A DNA stretch of 64,000 bases. Source: Testudinibacter aquarius. Its GTDB lineage: Bacteria > Pseudomonadota > Gammaproteobacteria > Enterobacterales > Pasteurellaceae. The stretch spans positions 1-64,000 of the forward strand of contig NZ_SMCP01000007.1 of the NCBI RefSeq assembly GCF_004342725.1, read 5' to 3'. Positions 27,658 to 35,333 of the stretch are shown here, in pieces. The position numbers were made by a program, and so were the translations under genes. Numbering within the stretch: the stretch's first letter is position 1; every line of letters starts with the position of its first letter. The notes under the pieces were generated by a model. It was not told the origin of the DNA and did no database searches. It worked only from the letters and a program-made list of their open reading frames with translations.

Positions 27658-28241
27658 GCTTGTGCTCCTAATAACCAGTCGATGCTTTGTGCCAGCAACT
27701 GTGAACCTTGTACGGTTAAGATGGATTCGGGGTGAAATTGGAAACTGCAAATCGGCAAAGTGCGGTGGCGCACCGCCATCACAATCTCACCGTATTGAGC
27801 ATTCACATCAAACTCTGCCGGAATTTCAGTGCCCATTAATGAGTGATAGCGGGCGACCGGCATCGGATTGGGCAGATCTTGAAACATCGCTTGTTGATCG
27901 TGTTCAATCTGCGACACCTTGCCGTGCAGGATTTCGCCAGCGTGTACGATTTTGCCACCAAAGGCTTCGATAATCGCCTGATGTCCCAAGCAGATGCCGA
28001 TCATCGGCACTTTGCTTTTCAGCTCACGAATTAAAGGCAGCAGATTACCGGCTTCGGACGGATTGCCCGGGCCGGGCGAAAGTGCAACAAGGGTATCCGG
28101 CTCGGCAAGTGCGGTTTTCAGTAGATGATTCAACTCGCTGTCATTACGGTAAATCACCACCTGATGCCCCAACACTCGAAATTGATCGACCAAGTTGTAG
28201 GTAAACGAATCAAAATTGTCAATAAATACGATTTTCGCCAT
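27654..28241 (-). CDS. trpG: Anthranilate synthase glutamine amidotransferase component II
   Basis: A 195-residue class I glutamine amidotransferase that supplies ammonia to TrpE. The nucleophile Cys is in MIGICLGHQAIIEAFGG and the His-Glu pair is in FQFHPESILT. The N-terminus KIVFIDNFDSFTYNLVDQF is typical. AAGGATTTAATT precedes ATG 28241, ten bases after the trpE stop. A PabA-like dual role is possible but not shown. Confidence 0.95.
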   Translation of the reverse strand: MAKIVFIDNFDSFTYNLVDQFRVLGHQVVIYRNDSELNHLLKTALAEPDTLVALSPGPGNPSEAGNLLPLIRELKSKVPMIGICLGHQAIIEAFGGKIVHAGEILHGKVSQIEHDQQAMFQDLPNPMPVARYHSLMGTEIPAEFDVNAQYGEIVMAVRHRTLPICSFQFHPESILTVQGSQLLAQSIDWLLGAQA

Positions 28242-28251
28242 AATTAAATCC

Positions 28252-29790
28252 TTAGATGTGGCTATTTGTCTGAATAATGGCGTTCAATACCGCTCTTGCC
28301 TTATGCCGTGTTTCGTCCGCTTCCATTTGCGGATCGGAATCCAGCACTTCGCCGCAGCCGGCTTGTACGTGGGCGATGCCGTTTTGCACGAAAGCAGAGC
28401 GGATCACTATGCAGGTGTCGAAATTGCCGTCGGAGCTGAGATAACCGACTGCGCCGCCGTAGCTGTGGCGCTTCTGTTGTTCAAATTGGTAAATCAGTTG
28501 CATTGCTTTTATTTTGGGCGCACCGGTCAGCGTGCCCATATTCATGCAGGCTTGGTAGGCGTGCAAGGCGTCCAGTTCCGGGCGCAGTTTGCCGACCACC
28601 CGTGAAACCAAGTGCATAATGTGCGAGTAGCGATCCACTTGCATCAACTCTTTTACTTGGCGACTGCCACTTTGACAAACTCGGGCAACATCATTACGCG
28701 CCAAATCAACCAGCATCAAGTGCTCCGCCAACTCTTTTTTATCCAAACGCAGCTCCAGTTCCAAACGTGCGTCCAGTTCCGGATCAATACGCCCTTGTTG
28801 ATCAAAACCGCGTGGGCGTGAACCGGCGATCGGGTAGATCTCCAGCTGGCGGCTGTCTTGGCTGTATTTCAACGCACTTTCCGGTGAAGCACCGAACAGA
28901 ATAAAGTCATCGTCATGCATATAGAACATATATGGACTTGGATTGGTGATTTTTAAGCGACGGTAGGTCGCCAGCGGATTTGGGCATTCAACCGAAAAAC
29001 GGCGTGACGGCACGATTTGGAACACATCGCCGACATAAATATGTTGTTTTAACTGTTCAATAATCTGCTTGAATTCGGGATCTTCAATATTGACACGAAC
29101 ATCGGTTGACGCAGCTTGAATAGCTAACTGATCCTGAATTTGGCACAATTGCTGTTTGATTTTTTCAGCGCTTAAAGCCAAGTGCGGTTGCTGTTCGACG
29201 CTAAAGCAGAAGGTTTGCAATGTTGCCGATTGTTGCTGGTGATCGAGCCGCAATAACTGTTCGGCTAAATAAAAACAGTAGTCTGGGCAGCTGATTTGAT
29301 CGTTTTGCAGCGTGATATTGTCCATCGGGATAAATCCTGCCACCAGATCGTAGGCAAACAAACCGCCAAGATAAACCACACTTTCTGGCTTGTTAAACAG
29401 TTGGTTAATCACACGCAAACCGTCAAATACCGTCGCCGCCTGTAATTTGTTGTCTTCGTCCAAATTAGGATCCAATTCGGCGAAAAGTGCGGTCAAACGA
29501 TCGTCTTGTTCAAAATCTAAGGATTCGGCTAAACCCTGTAACATTTTTGCAATTTTTGGTAATACTGCCTTTCCATTGGGAGTTAGCGCTCTAAATGTGA
29601 CATTTTTATCCTGACAGGTGATTTTCAAAGCGCTGTTGATAAACAGCAAACTGGTCAAACTGTTCTTGCTTTGAATCTCGGCAGATTCCAGCAGCAGCGT
29701 ATTGGTTTTATTTTGGCACAGTGTAGCAAAAATAGCTGTCGGATCAGAATGATAATCAACGGCTTGTTGAGTGATATGTATATACGGCAT
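28252..29790 (-). CDS. trpE: Anthranilate synthase component I
   Basis: It converts chorismate to anthranilate, the committed step, and is feedback-inhibited by tryptophan. The protein is 512 residues from ATG 29790 or 516 from ATG 29802. It has the N-terminal LLLESAEIQSK motif, where LLESA carries the Trp-binding Ser, and the chorismate-binding core FQIVPSRRF, YPIAGSRPRG, LARNDVARV, HLVSRVVG and GTLTGAPKIKAM. The 29790 start leaves a longer 5' leader with TGGGA upstream. It is the first gene of the operon, behind a TrpR operator. Confidence 0.96.
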   Translation of the reverse strand: MPYIHITQQAVDYHSDPTAIFATLCQNKTNTLLLESAEIQSKNSLTSLLFINSALKITCQDKNVTFRALTPNGKAVLPKIAKMLQGLAESLDFEQDDRLTALFAELDPNLDEDNKLQAATVFDGLRVINQLFNKPESVVYLGGLFAYDLVAGFIPMDNITLQNDQISCPDYCFYLAEQLLRLDHQQQSATLQTFCFSVEQQPHLALSAEKIKQQLCQIQDQLAIQAASTDVRVNIEDPEFKQIIEQLKQHIYVGDVFQIVPSRRFSVECPNPLATYRRLKITNPSPYMFYMHDDDFILFGASPESALKYSQDSRQLEIYPIAGSRPRGFDQQGRIDPELDARLELELRLDKKELAEHLMLVDLARNDVARVCQSGSRQVKELMQVDRYSHIMHLVSRVVGKLRPELDALHAYQACMNMGTLTGAPKIKAMQLIYQFEQQKRHSYGGAVGYLSSDGNFDTCIVIRSAFVQNGIAHVQAGCGEVLDSDPQMEADETRHKARAVLNAIIQTNSHI

Positions 29791-29817
29791 CGGCAATCCC
29801 ATTCAGGTTTTATTTTT

Positions 29818-29851
29818 GTACTATTAAACTAGTACAAGGGAGTTTGGTCAA
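29818..29851 (-). promoter_or_regulatory. trp operon promoter with overlapping TrpR operator
   Basis: On the minus strand, TTGACC (29851-29846), a 17-bp spacer and TTTAAT (29828-29823) form a sigma70-type promoter. The -10 lies inside GTACTAGTTTAATAGTAC (29835-29818), which closely fits the TrpR operator (CTAGT half-sites around a central TTAA-like core). The expected start site is only 15-30 bases from trpE, too short for a leader peptide and attenuator. Regulation by TrpR without attenuation is inferred. trpR itself is not in this window. Confidence 0.85.
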
Positions 29852-29976
29852 GTGGTTTTTAATATTTTGGCAGAAATAGATAAATTAACCAGCACGGTTA
29901 AGTAGAAAAAAGTGGAATAGTGTATGATAATCCTTTAATTTATTGGCAATGGGATATTTATTAACAAGGAAAAACC

Positions 29977-31035
29977 ATGTGGTCTGAAGTTTTAATCAAT
30001 TACGGGGTGTTTATCCTCGAGGTGCTTACTGTTTTATTGGTGATTGTGGCGATTTTTGCTTTTATCGTCAGCCTGCGGCACAAAGAGCAAAGTGCGGTCG
30101 GGGAGTTGAAAATTACCGATTTGGCGAAAAAATATCAGGATAATCAGCAAAAATTAGCGGATTTTCGCTTGAACGATGAACAACTGAAACAGCAAGAAAA
30201 AGCACGCAAAAAACAGCAAAAGCTGGAGTCTAAAGCGAATAAGCAAGCGGCAAAGAGCGGTCAAGAACCTGATGAAAAAGCGAAACCTTGCGTGTATGTG
30301 TTGAATTTTAAAGGTGATATTCAAGCCAGCGGTACAGCGGCATTGGCAGATGAAATCAGTGCGATCTTGGCGGTGGCGAAAGCTGAGGATGAGGTGCTGC
30401 TGCGCTTGGAAAGTCCGGGCGGGGTGGTGCACGGTTATGGTTTAGCGGCATCGCAGCTGGATCGCTTGAAACAAAAAAGCATCAAATTAACGGTTGCAGT
30501 GGATAAAGTGGCAGCCAGCGGCGGCTATATGATGGCATGTGTGGCCGATAAAATTGTTTCTGCCCCGTTTGCGGTGATCGGTTCGGTCGGCGTAGTGGCG
30601 CAGATTCCGAATATTCATCGGTTACTGAAAAAACACGATGTGGATGTGGAAGTGATGACCGCCGGCGAATACAAACGCACCATGACGATTTTAGGTGAAA
30701 ACACCGAAAAAGGGCGTGAAAAATTCCAGCAGGAGTTGGAAGAAACCCATCAATTGTTCAAAGATTTTGTCGCCAATCACCGTCAAAACTTAGATTTAGA
30801 AAAAATCGCCACCGGCGAACATTGGTTTGGCCAGCAGGCATTGGATTTGGGCTTGGTTGATGAAATCGCCACCAGTGATGATCTGATCTTAACGGCGTTG
30901 CAACACAAAGACGTGCTGGAAGTGAAATTCACACAGAAAAAATCCTTAATGCAAAAAATCGGCAAACAAGCAGAAGAGAGCAGCGATAATCTGCTGCTGC
31001 GTTGGCTGCAACGCAGCAACCGCAGCTTGTATTAA
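29977..31035 (+). CDS. sohB: SohB, S49-family inner-membrane serine peptidase
   Basis: A 352-residue membrane-anchored protease. One N-terminal helix (about residues 8-31) is followed by a charged coiled-coil segment rich in Lys/Gln and the ClpP-like S49 domain. The nucleophile Ser is in KVAASGGYMMACVADKIVSAPFA; a general-base Lys is expected in the same domain. E. coli SohB is a multicopy suppressor of degP. AAGGAAAAACC precedes ATG 29977. The stop codon overlaps that of the convergent yvcK-family gene. Confidence 0.93.
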   Translation: MWSEVLINYGVFILEVLTVLLVIVAIFAFIVSLRHKEQSAVGELKITDLAKKYQDNQQKLADFRLNDEQLKQQEKARKKQQKLESKANKQAAKSGQEPDEKAKPCVYVLNFKGDIQASGTAALADEISAILAVAKAEDEVLLRLESPGGVVHGYGLAASQLDRLKQKSIKLTVAVDKVAASGGYMMACVADKIVSAPFAVIGSVGVVAQIPNIHRLLKKHDVDVEVMTAGEYKRTMTILGENTEKGREKFQQELEETHQLFKDFVANHRQNLDLEKIATGEHWFGQQALDLGLVDEIATSDDLILTALQHKDVLEVKFTQKKSLMQKIGKQAEESSDNLLLRWLQRSNRSLY

Positions 31036-31967
31036 CTTAACTTTGCCAATAATTTATCGATACTTTTACACAGCAAAGTGCGGTTGTGGCGGTAGATGAT
31101 GTCATCATCATTCAGCTTCTCTGCAATGATAGCCTTGTGTAGGAGATCTTGATACGCCGCTTCAGGGTAGGTAATAATACCGTCAACCGCACTTGTGCCA
31201 TTTATTTTTTGACCGATGGTTTTTTCTATCCAGTCAATTCGTTGCGCGAGTGAGAGTGTCGCCGCCGGGCTGTGTTCTACACCAAGATTATCAATAAAAA
31301 TAATTTTAGCAGCGGTGCTTTGCAGGGCTTGTGCGATTTCAGGCAACAGTAGTGGCGGCATAATGCTGGTTAGGAAGCTGCCCGGCCCCAGCAGGATCAG
31401 CTCGGCTTGCTGCAAAGCGCTGACAGCTTCCGGCGTGGCGCTGACTTGTGGGATTAGAAACAGCCGTTTCGGCAATTCGGTTAGCTTATCGATATTCACT
31501 TCGCCGACAACGGTAGCACCGGAGTGTAGCTTGGCGCCTAAATGTACCGGCGTTTCCGACATTGGTATCAGATGGCAACGCACTCGCAACAAAGTACGGA
31601 TCAAGTTGACTCCTTCCAGGGGACGAATTTTCATGTCTTCCAACGCTTTCAACATCAAATTGCCGAGATTATGTCCCGCCAAATCGCCATTACCGCTGAA
31701 ACGGTATTCAAACAGGGCGGATGCGGTGCTAGGCTCGGTGATAATTTGGTTAATACAATTGCGTAAATCGCCCCAAGCGATGCCACCGTGTTGCAAGCGG
31801 ATACGCCCGGTTGAGCCGCCGTTGTCAGTGGTGGTGACAATGCCGGTCAACCGCTCTTTGAGAAAACCGAGCGAAGACATCAAACGTCCGAGACCGTGTC
31901 CGCCACCGATGGCGACCACCTGTTGCAATTGGCTGAGTTGCGTCAAATTATGCAGATGTGGATTCAT
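31032..31967 (-). CDS. YvcK/YbhK family (gluconeogenesis factor, CofD-like) protein
   Basis: A 311-residue CofD/YvcK-fold protein. The N-terminal VVAIGGGHGLGRLMSSL, TTTDNGGSTGRIR and GDLRNCI motifs are diagnostic. LILLGPGSFLTSIMPPLL and IFIDNLG lie further on. YvcK in Gram-positives binds UDP-GlcNAc and affects carbon metabolism and cell shape; the function of proteobacterial YbhK is unclear. It is divergent from moaA with ybhK/moaA synteny as in E. coli. Confidence 0.87.
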   Translation of the reverse strand: MNPHLHNLTQLSQLQQVVAIGGGHGLGRLMSSLGFLKERLTGIVTTTDNGGSTGRIRLQHGGIAWGDLRNCINQIITEPSTASALFEYRFSGNGDLAGHNLGNLMLKALEDMKIRPLEGVNLIRTLLRVRCHLIPMSETPVHLGAKLHSGATVVGEVNIDKLTELPKRLFLIPQVSATPEAVSALQQAELILLGPGSFLTSIMPPLLLPEIAQALQSTAAKIIFIDNLGVEHSPAATLSLAQRIDWIEKTIGQKINGTSAVDGIITYPEAAYQDLLHKAIIAEKLNDDDIIYRHNRTLLCKSIDKLLAKLS

Positions 31968-32149
31968 ATATTGTTTGTTTTTTATCTGATTTTGTCATTA
32001 TTTCTGGGACTTGTTTGCATTATCCGCTAAATTAACGCACTTTGAAACGTGGTCAGATCACAAATGCAGCAAATAGTCGCAATTACATCCATCCAGGGAT
32101 TGCGCTTGCGGCTGAGAATGATAAAATTAAGCAAAATTTAACAACGCAT

Positions 32150-32262
32150 ATCACTCCGAGCTTGTCTCGCCTACGTTTGCAAAAATAGGGCAGCAAGCCT
32201 GTTAGTACGGTCGTTTTGTACTACGCCGGATACACTGGAAACGGTTTATCCGCTCGTGTTTA
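32150..32262 (+). promoter_or_regulatory. Moco (molybdenum cofactor) riboswitch upstream of moaA
   Basis: The leader just before moaA carries the conserved blocks of the Moco RNA motif: CTCCGAGC at the 5' side, GGGCAGCAAGCCTGTT in the middle, and CGCCGGATAC...GTTTATCCGCTCGTGT at the 3' side. CGAGC pairs with GCTCG to close the structure, and CGGATA/TATCCG forms an inner hairpin. It ends close to the moaA ribosome binding site, so translational control by Moco is likely (inference). The rest of 31968-32149 shows nothing I can name. Confidence 0.82.
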
Positions 32263-32275
32263 GAAAGGTGTCAGA

Positions 32276-33319
32276 ATGCAGCAAATCCGAATACATCAAA
32301 TTCCGGTTGGTTTTGTGCCATTGCAACAAAATCAGCCTCAGCAATTGGTCGATCGCTTTAAGCGCCAATATCAATATTTGCGTCTCTCCATCACCGACGT
32401 GTGTAATTTCAAGTGTAATTACTGCCTGCCGAATGGTTATCAACCGCAAAGCAGCAAACCGTCATTTCTACAGTTAAACGAAATTCGGCGTTTGATCAAC
32501 GGCTTTGCGGCAATGGGAACCGAGAAAGTGCGGATCACCGGTGGCGAGCCGACGCTACGCAAAGATTTCACCCGGATCATCGAAACGGTGCGTGCCAACG
32601 ATAAGATCAAAAAAATTGCGCTGACCACCAACGGCTATCGCATGGCGAAATCAGTGGCAGAATGGCGTGCAGCCGGGCTGGATGCGATCAATGTCAGCGT
32701 GGATAGTCTTGATCCGAAAATGTTCCATCAAATTACCGGTGAGAATCTGTTTCATCAAGTGATGGACGGGATTGATAAAGCCTTTGAGGCGGGCTATCAG
32801 CAAATTAAAGTCAATTCGGTGCTGATGAAAGGTTTGAATGATAAGGATTTTGCGGCATTTTTAGCTTGGATTAAAGATCGTCCGATCGAGATGCGTTTTA
32901 TCGAATTAATGCAAACCGGTGAAATGGATCGCTTTTTTGATCGTCACCATTTGTCCGGTTCAGTGCTGATGGAACAGTTGCTGCAAAACGGCTGGCAGCT
33001 GCAAAACCGAGCGATGACGGATGGACCGGCTAAGGTGCTGAAACACCCGGATTATCAAGGGGCAATTGGTTTGATTATGCCGTATTCCAAAGATTTCTGT
33101 GCCGATTGCAACCGCCTGCGTGTCTCTGCCAAAGGGCAGTTACACCTCTGCTTATTTGGGGAAGAGGGGGTTGAACTGCGTGATCTGCTGCAACAGGATT
33201 GGCAGCAAGCACCATTGCAGGCAAGGCTCTTTTCCGCATTGCAACAAAAACGTGAGCATCACTATCTGCATCAAGGCGACAGTGGCGTGCGGCCGCACTT
33301 GGCATCAATTGGCGGTTGA
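32276..33319 (+). CDS. moaA: GTP 3',8-cyclase MoaA
   Basis: A radical-SAM enzyme that starts molybdopterin synthesis by converting GTP to 3',8-cyclo-GTP. The 347-residue protein has the N-terminal [4Fe-4S] motif [11 protein letters not shown]-binding [12 protein letters not shown], and the C-terminal cluster cysteines in [20 protein letters not shown]. It ends in the activating Gly-Gly. AAGG lies seven bases upstream of ATG 32276. It heads the moaACDE operon. Confidence 0.96.
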   Translation: MQQIRIHQIPVGFVPLQQNQPQQLVDRFKRQYQYLRLSITDVCNFKCNYCLPNGYQPQSSKPSFLQLNEIRRLINGFAAMGTEKVRITGGEPTLRKDFTRIIETVRANDKIKKIALTTNGYRMAKSVAEWRAAGLDAINVSVDSLDPKMFHQITGENLFHQVMDGIDKAFEAGYQQIKVNSVLMKGLNDKDFAAFLAWIKDRPIEMRFIELMQTGEMDRFFDRHHLSGSVLMEQLLQNGWQLQNRAMTDGPAKVLKHPDYQGAIGLIMPYSKDFCADCNRLRVSAKGQLHLCLFGEEGVELRDLLQQDWQQAPLQARLFSALQQKREHHYLHQGDSGVRPHLASIGG

Positions 33320-33362
33320 GTTATCCAGGGCAGAAATGCCAAACCTATCTTAAAGAGATATT

Positions 33363-33851
33363 ATGCAACAATTTACCCATATCAACAGCAACGGCGAAGC
33401 CAATATGGTCGATGTCGGCAACAAAGCCGAAACTGTGCGTGAAGCGCGTGCCGAAGCGCTGGTGACCATGTCGGCGCAAACGTTACAGATGATTTTAAAC
33501 GGTGATCACCATAAAGGTGATGTGTTTGCCACTGCCCGCATTGCCGGGATTCAAGCAGCAAAACGCACTTGGGAACTGATTCCGCTGTGTCACCCGTTAT
33601 TGCTGACCAAAGTCGAAGTCAATTTGACCGCACTTCCTGCCACCAATCAAGTGCGGATCGAAAGCCTGTGCCGTTTAAGCGGCAAAACCGGTGTGGAAAT
33701 GGAGGCGCTGACTGCCGCTTCGGTGGCGGCACTGACGATTTACGATATGTGCAAAGCGGTGCAAAAAGACATTGTGATTGAGCAAGTGCGGTTGTTGAGC
33801 AAAAGCGGCGGTAAGTCGGGTGATTTTTCGGTTGAGGGAAAAAATGATTAA
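33363..33851 (+). CDS. moaC: Cyclic pyranopterin monophosphate synthase MoaC
   Basis: It converts 3',8-cyclo-GTP to cyclic pyranopterin monophosphate together with MoaA. The 162-residue protein has [45 protein letters not shown] and [23 protein letters not shown], all family signatures. Its 3' end overlaps moaD by eight bases, suggesting translational coupling. Confidence 0.97.
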   Translation: MQQFTHINSNGEANMVDVGNKAETVREARAEALVTMSAQTLQMILNGDHHKGDVFATARIAGIQAAKRTWELIPLCHPLLLTKVEVNLTALPATNQVRIESLCRLSGKTGVEMEALTAASVAALTIYDMCKAVQKDIVIEQVRLLSKSGGKSGDFSVEGKND

Positions 33852-34089
33852 AGTATTGTTCTTTGCGCAAGTGCGAGAGTTGATCAACACTGACGAGCTG
33901 CAACTTGAAGCGGAGTTTGCCACTGCTGAAGCATTGCGCCAATATTTGGCAGCCAAAGGGGATAAATGGGCGTTGGCACTGCAAAGCGACAAATTGCTGG
34001 TGGCGATCAACCAAACGTTGATGCCACTGGATAGCCCACTTCAAGATGGCGATGAAATTGCCTTTTTTCCGCCAGTGACCGGGGGGTAA
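33844..34089 (+). CDS. moaD: Molybdopterin synthase small subunit MoaD
   Basis: An 81-residue ubiquitin-like sulfur carrier. Its C-terminal Gly-Gly (PPVTGG) is thiocarboxylated and donates sulfur to cyclic pyranopterin monophosphate in the MoaD2-MoaE2 complex. The start [13 protein letters not shown] at 33844 has GAGGGAAA upstream. The frame is open a little further (to 33820), but that is inside moaC without a ribosome binding site. Confidence 0.96.
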   Translation: MIKVLFFAQVRELINTDELQLEAEFATAEALRQYLAAKGDKWALALQSDKLLVAINQTLMPLDSPLQDGDEIAFFPPVTGG

Positions 34090-34091
34090 CG

Positions 34092-34559
34092 GTGCAGACA
34101 GACGTGGCAACAGAAATTCGGGTTGCGGTACAAACCGCAGAATTTGATCAAAGTGCGGTTTACCAATGGTTATCTGAGCCGAAAAGCAGTGGGGCTGTTG
34201 TACTGTTTATCGGCAAAGTACGCGAGATGAATCTAGGTGACAGTGTAGAAAAACTTTATTTGGAACATTACCCTGCAATGACGGAAAAAGCGCTGAACGA
34301 GATTGTGGCTCAGGCTTGCCAACGCTGGGAAATGCGACGAGTGCAGTTGATCCACCGTGTCGGAGAATTGCAAACCGGTGATGAAATCGTCTTGGTCGGT
34401 GTGAGCTGCAAGCATCGTGGCGATGCCTACCAAGCCAATGAATTTATTATGGACTACCTTAAAACCCAAGCGCCATTTTGGAAAAAAGAGCTGACCGACA
34501 ATGGCGAACGCTGGATCGAAGAGCGGGCAAGCGACAAGTTAGCAGCAGAGAAGTGGTAA
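34092..34559 (+). CDS. moaE: Molybdopterin synthase catalytic subunit MoaE
   Basis: The 155-residue large subunit of molybdopterin synthase, which inserts the dithiolene sulfurs. Family motifs seen are GAVVLFIGKVREMN, LEHYPAMTEKALNEI, IHRVGELQTGDEIVLVGVS, HRGDAYQANEFIMDYLKTQAPFWKKE and WIE. The start is GTG 34092, two bases after the moaD stop, with a G-rich ribosome binding site in the moaD tail. It is the last gene of the moa operon; no moaB is present. Confidence 0.96.
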   Translation: MQTDVATEIRVAVQTAEFDQSAVYQWLSEPKSSGAVVLFIGKVREMNLGDSVEKLYLEHYPAMTEKALNEIVAQACQRWEMRRVQLIHRVGELQTGDEIVLVGVSCKHRGDAYQANEFIMDYLKTQAPFWKKELTDNGERWIEERASDKLAAEKW

Positions 34560-34570
34560 GGGCGCTATTG

Positions 34571-34598
34571 ACTGCCAATCCTCTTACTGCCAATCCTC
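34571..34598. repeat. 15-bp-period tandem duplication spanning the vapC stop codon
   Basis: ACTGCCAATCCTC occurs twice with a period of 15 bp. The right copy encodes the last residues EDWQ of VapC; the left copy lies just after the stop. A single base change in the stop would extend the toxin by a repeat of its own C-terminus. Confidence 0.8.
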
Positions 34599-34973
34599 AA
34601 AGCTTAGTTGTTCGATTCGTTGGAATTCTTTTGTGTTGTGAGTAATCAAGATAAGTTGATTACTTATTGCCTGTGCGGCAATTAAAGTGTCATAGCTGCC
34701 GATAGGTGTGCCTTTTTGCTCTAAAGCCGCTCGAATTTGCCCTGCTATTTGGGCGTCATCGTTGCTGAAGGCAAGGACTTCAAAAGGCAATGTTTCTAAT
34801 TTTGCGCGATTTTGCTGTTTGCGTTGACTTTTCTCCACGCCATAATAAAGTTCATACATAACAATACTTGATAACACAAAATCACTAGGCTGATGTGCTC
34901 TTAATTGTTGATGAAATGCAGCGTTATTTTTTAATAGCGCGATAACAGCATTGGTATCCAATAAAAATTTCAT
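34584..34973 (-). CDS. vapC: VapC-like PIN-domain toxin ribonuclease
   Basis: A 129-residue PIN-domain protein. Acidic active-site residues are expected at Asp in MKFLLDTNAVI, Glu in VMYELYYGVEKS, and Asp in GSYDTLIAAQA. VapC toxins cleave RNA, often initiator tRNA, and are held inactive by VapB. ATG 34973 starts two bases after the vapB stop. A TTG six bases further upstream is a less likely start. The sequence resembles the Haemophilus VapC family. Confidence 0.92.
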   Translation of the reverse strand: MKFLLDTNAVIALLKNNAAFHQQLRAHQPSDFVLSSIVMYELYYGVEKSQRKQQNRAKLETLPFEVLAFSNDDAQIAGQIRAALEQKGTPIGSYDTLIAAQAISNQLILITHNTKEFQRIEQLSFEDWQ

Positions 34974-34975
34974 TA

Positions 34976-35215
34976 TCAAAAATCCCAGTCTCGTTCGGGT
35001 TCTAACAGGGCATTTCTATTTTCTAAAACCGCACTTTCTAAACTGGTGTCAAATTCGCCAAGCTGATCTAGCCACGACCAATCGGTTATGATAGGTTCAA
35101 GAATGACTTGGTTTCCTTTACGTTTGATACTGACTTTATCACCATGAAAACGAAACGCTTTTGGCAATCGTAGTGCCTGTGAATTACCGCTCCAAAATAA
35201 TTTAGCTGTTGTCAT
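34976..35215 (-). CDS. vapB: VapB-like antitoxin
   Basis: A 79-residue antitoxin with an N-terminal SpoVT/AbrB-type DNA-binding fold (AKLFWSGNSQALRLPKAFRF, KVSIKRKGNQVILEP). An acidic C-terminus (LLEPERDWDF) probably wraps the toxin. GGAGGA precedes ATG 35215. It is first in the vapBC operon and expected to autorepress it. Confidence 0.92.
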   Translation of the reverse strand: MTTAKLFWSGNSQALRLPKAFRFHGDKVSIKRKGNQVILEPIITDWSWLDQLGEFDTSLESAVLENRNALLEPERDWDF

Positions 35216-35231
35216 TTGATGATTCCTCCTA

Positions 35232-35262
35232 CAAAATATAGATACAAAAAGTATATATTGTT
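35232..35262 (-). promoter_or_regulatory. Candidate vapBC operator (AT-rich inverted repeat)
   Basis: ACAAAATATA and TATATATTGT are imperfect inverted repeats in the short region upstream of vapB, overlapping where the promoter should be. Autoregulation by VapBC complexes at such palindromes is common in the family; here it is inferred. Confidence 0.45.
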
Positions 35263-35291
35263 TTATTTGTAAGGGCAAGATATGAAATCAA

Positions 35292-35315
35292 AAGGCTACC
35301 TATCGCGGTAGCCTT
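35292..35315 (-). terminator. Terminator of the fhuCDBA operon
   Basis: AAGGCTACC and GGTAGCCTT form a 9-bp stem with a short loop, directly after the fhuA stop on the minus strand. It is followed by TTTTGATTTC. Confidence 0.8.
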
Positions 35316-35333
35316 CGGTAATGACACAAGTGT

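Noticed and set aside
29803-29817. trp attenuator or leader peptide
   Set aside because: The interval between the predicted start site and trpE is too short to hold a leader peptide with Trp codons and alternative hairpins.
31216-31989. 257-codon plus-strand frame opposite the yvcK-family gene
   Set aside because: The minus-strand protein has clear YvcK motifs; the antisense translation is Ser/Arg/Cys-rich and unlike any protein I know.
34584-35215. A wider mobile island or prophage around vapBC and the moa genes
   Set aside because: No integrase, attachment-site repeats or phage genes flank the pair; the neighbours are ordinary core operons.
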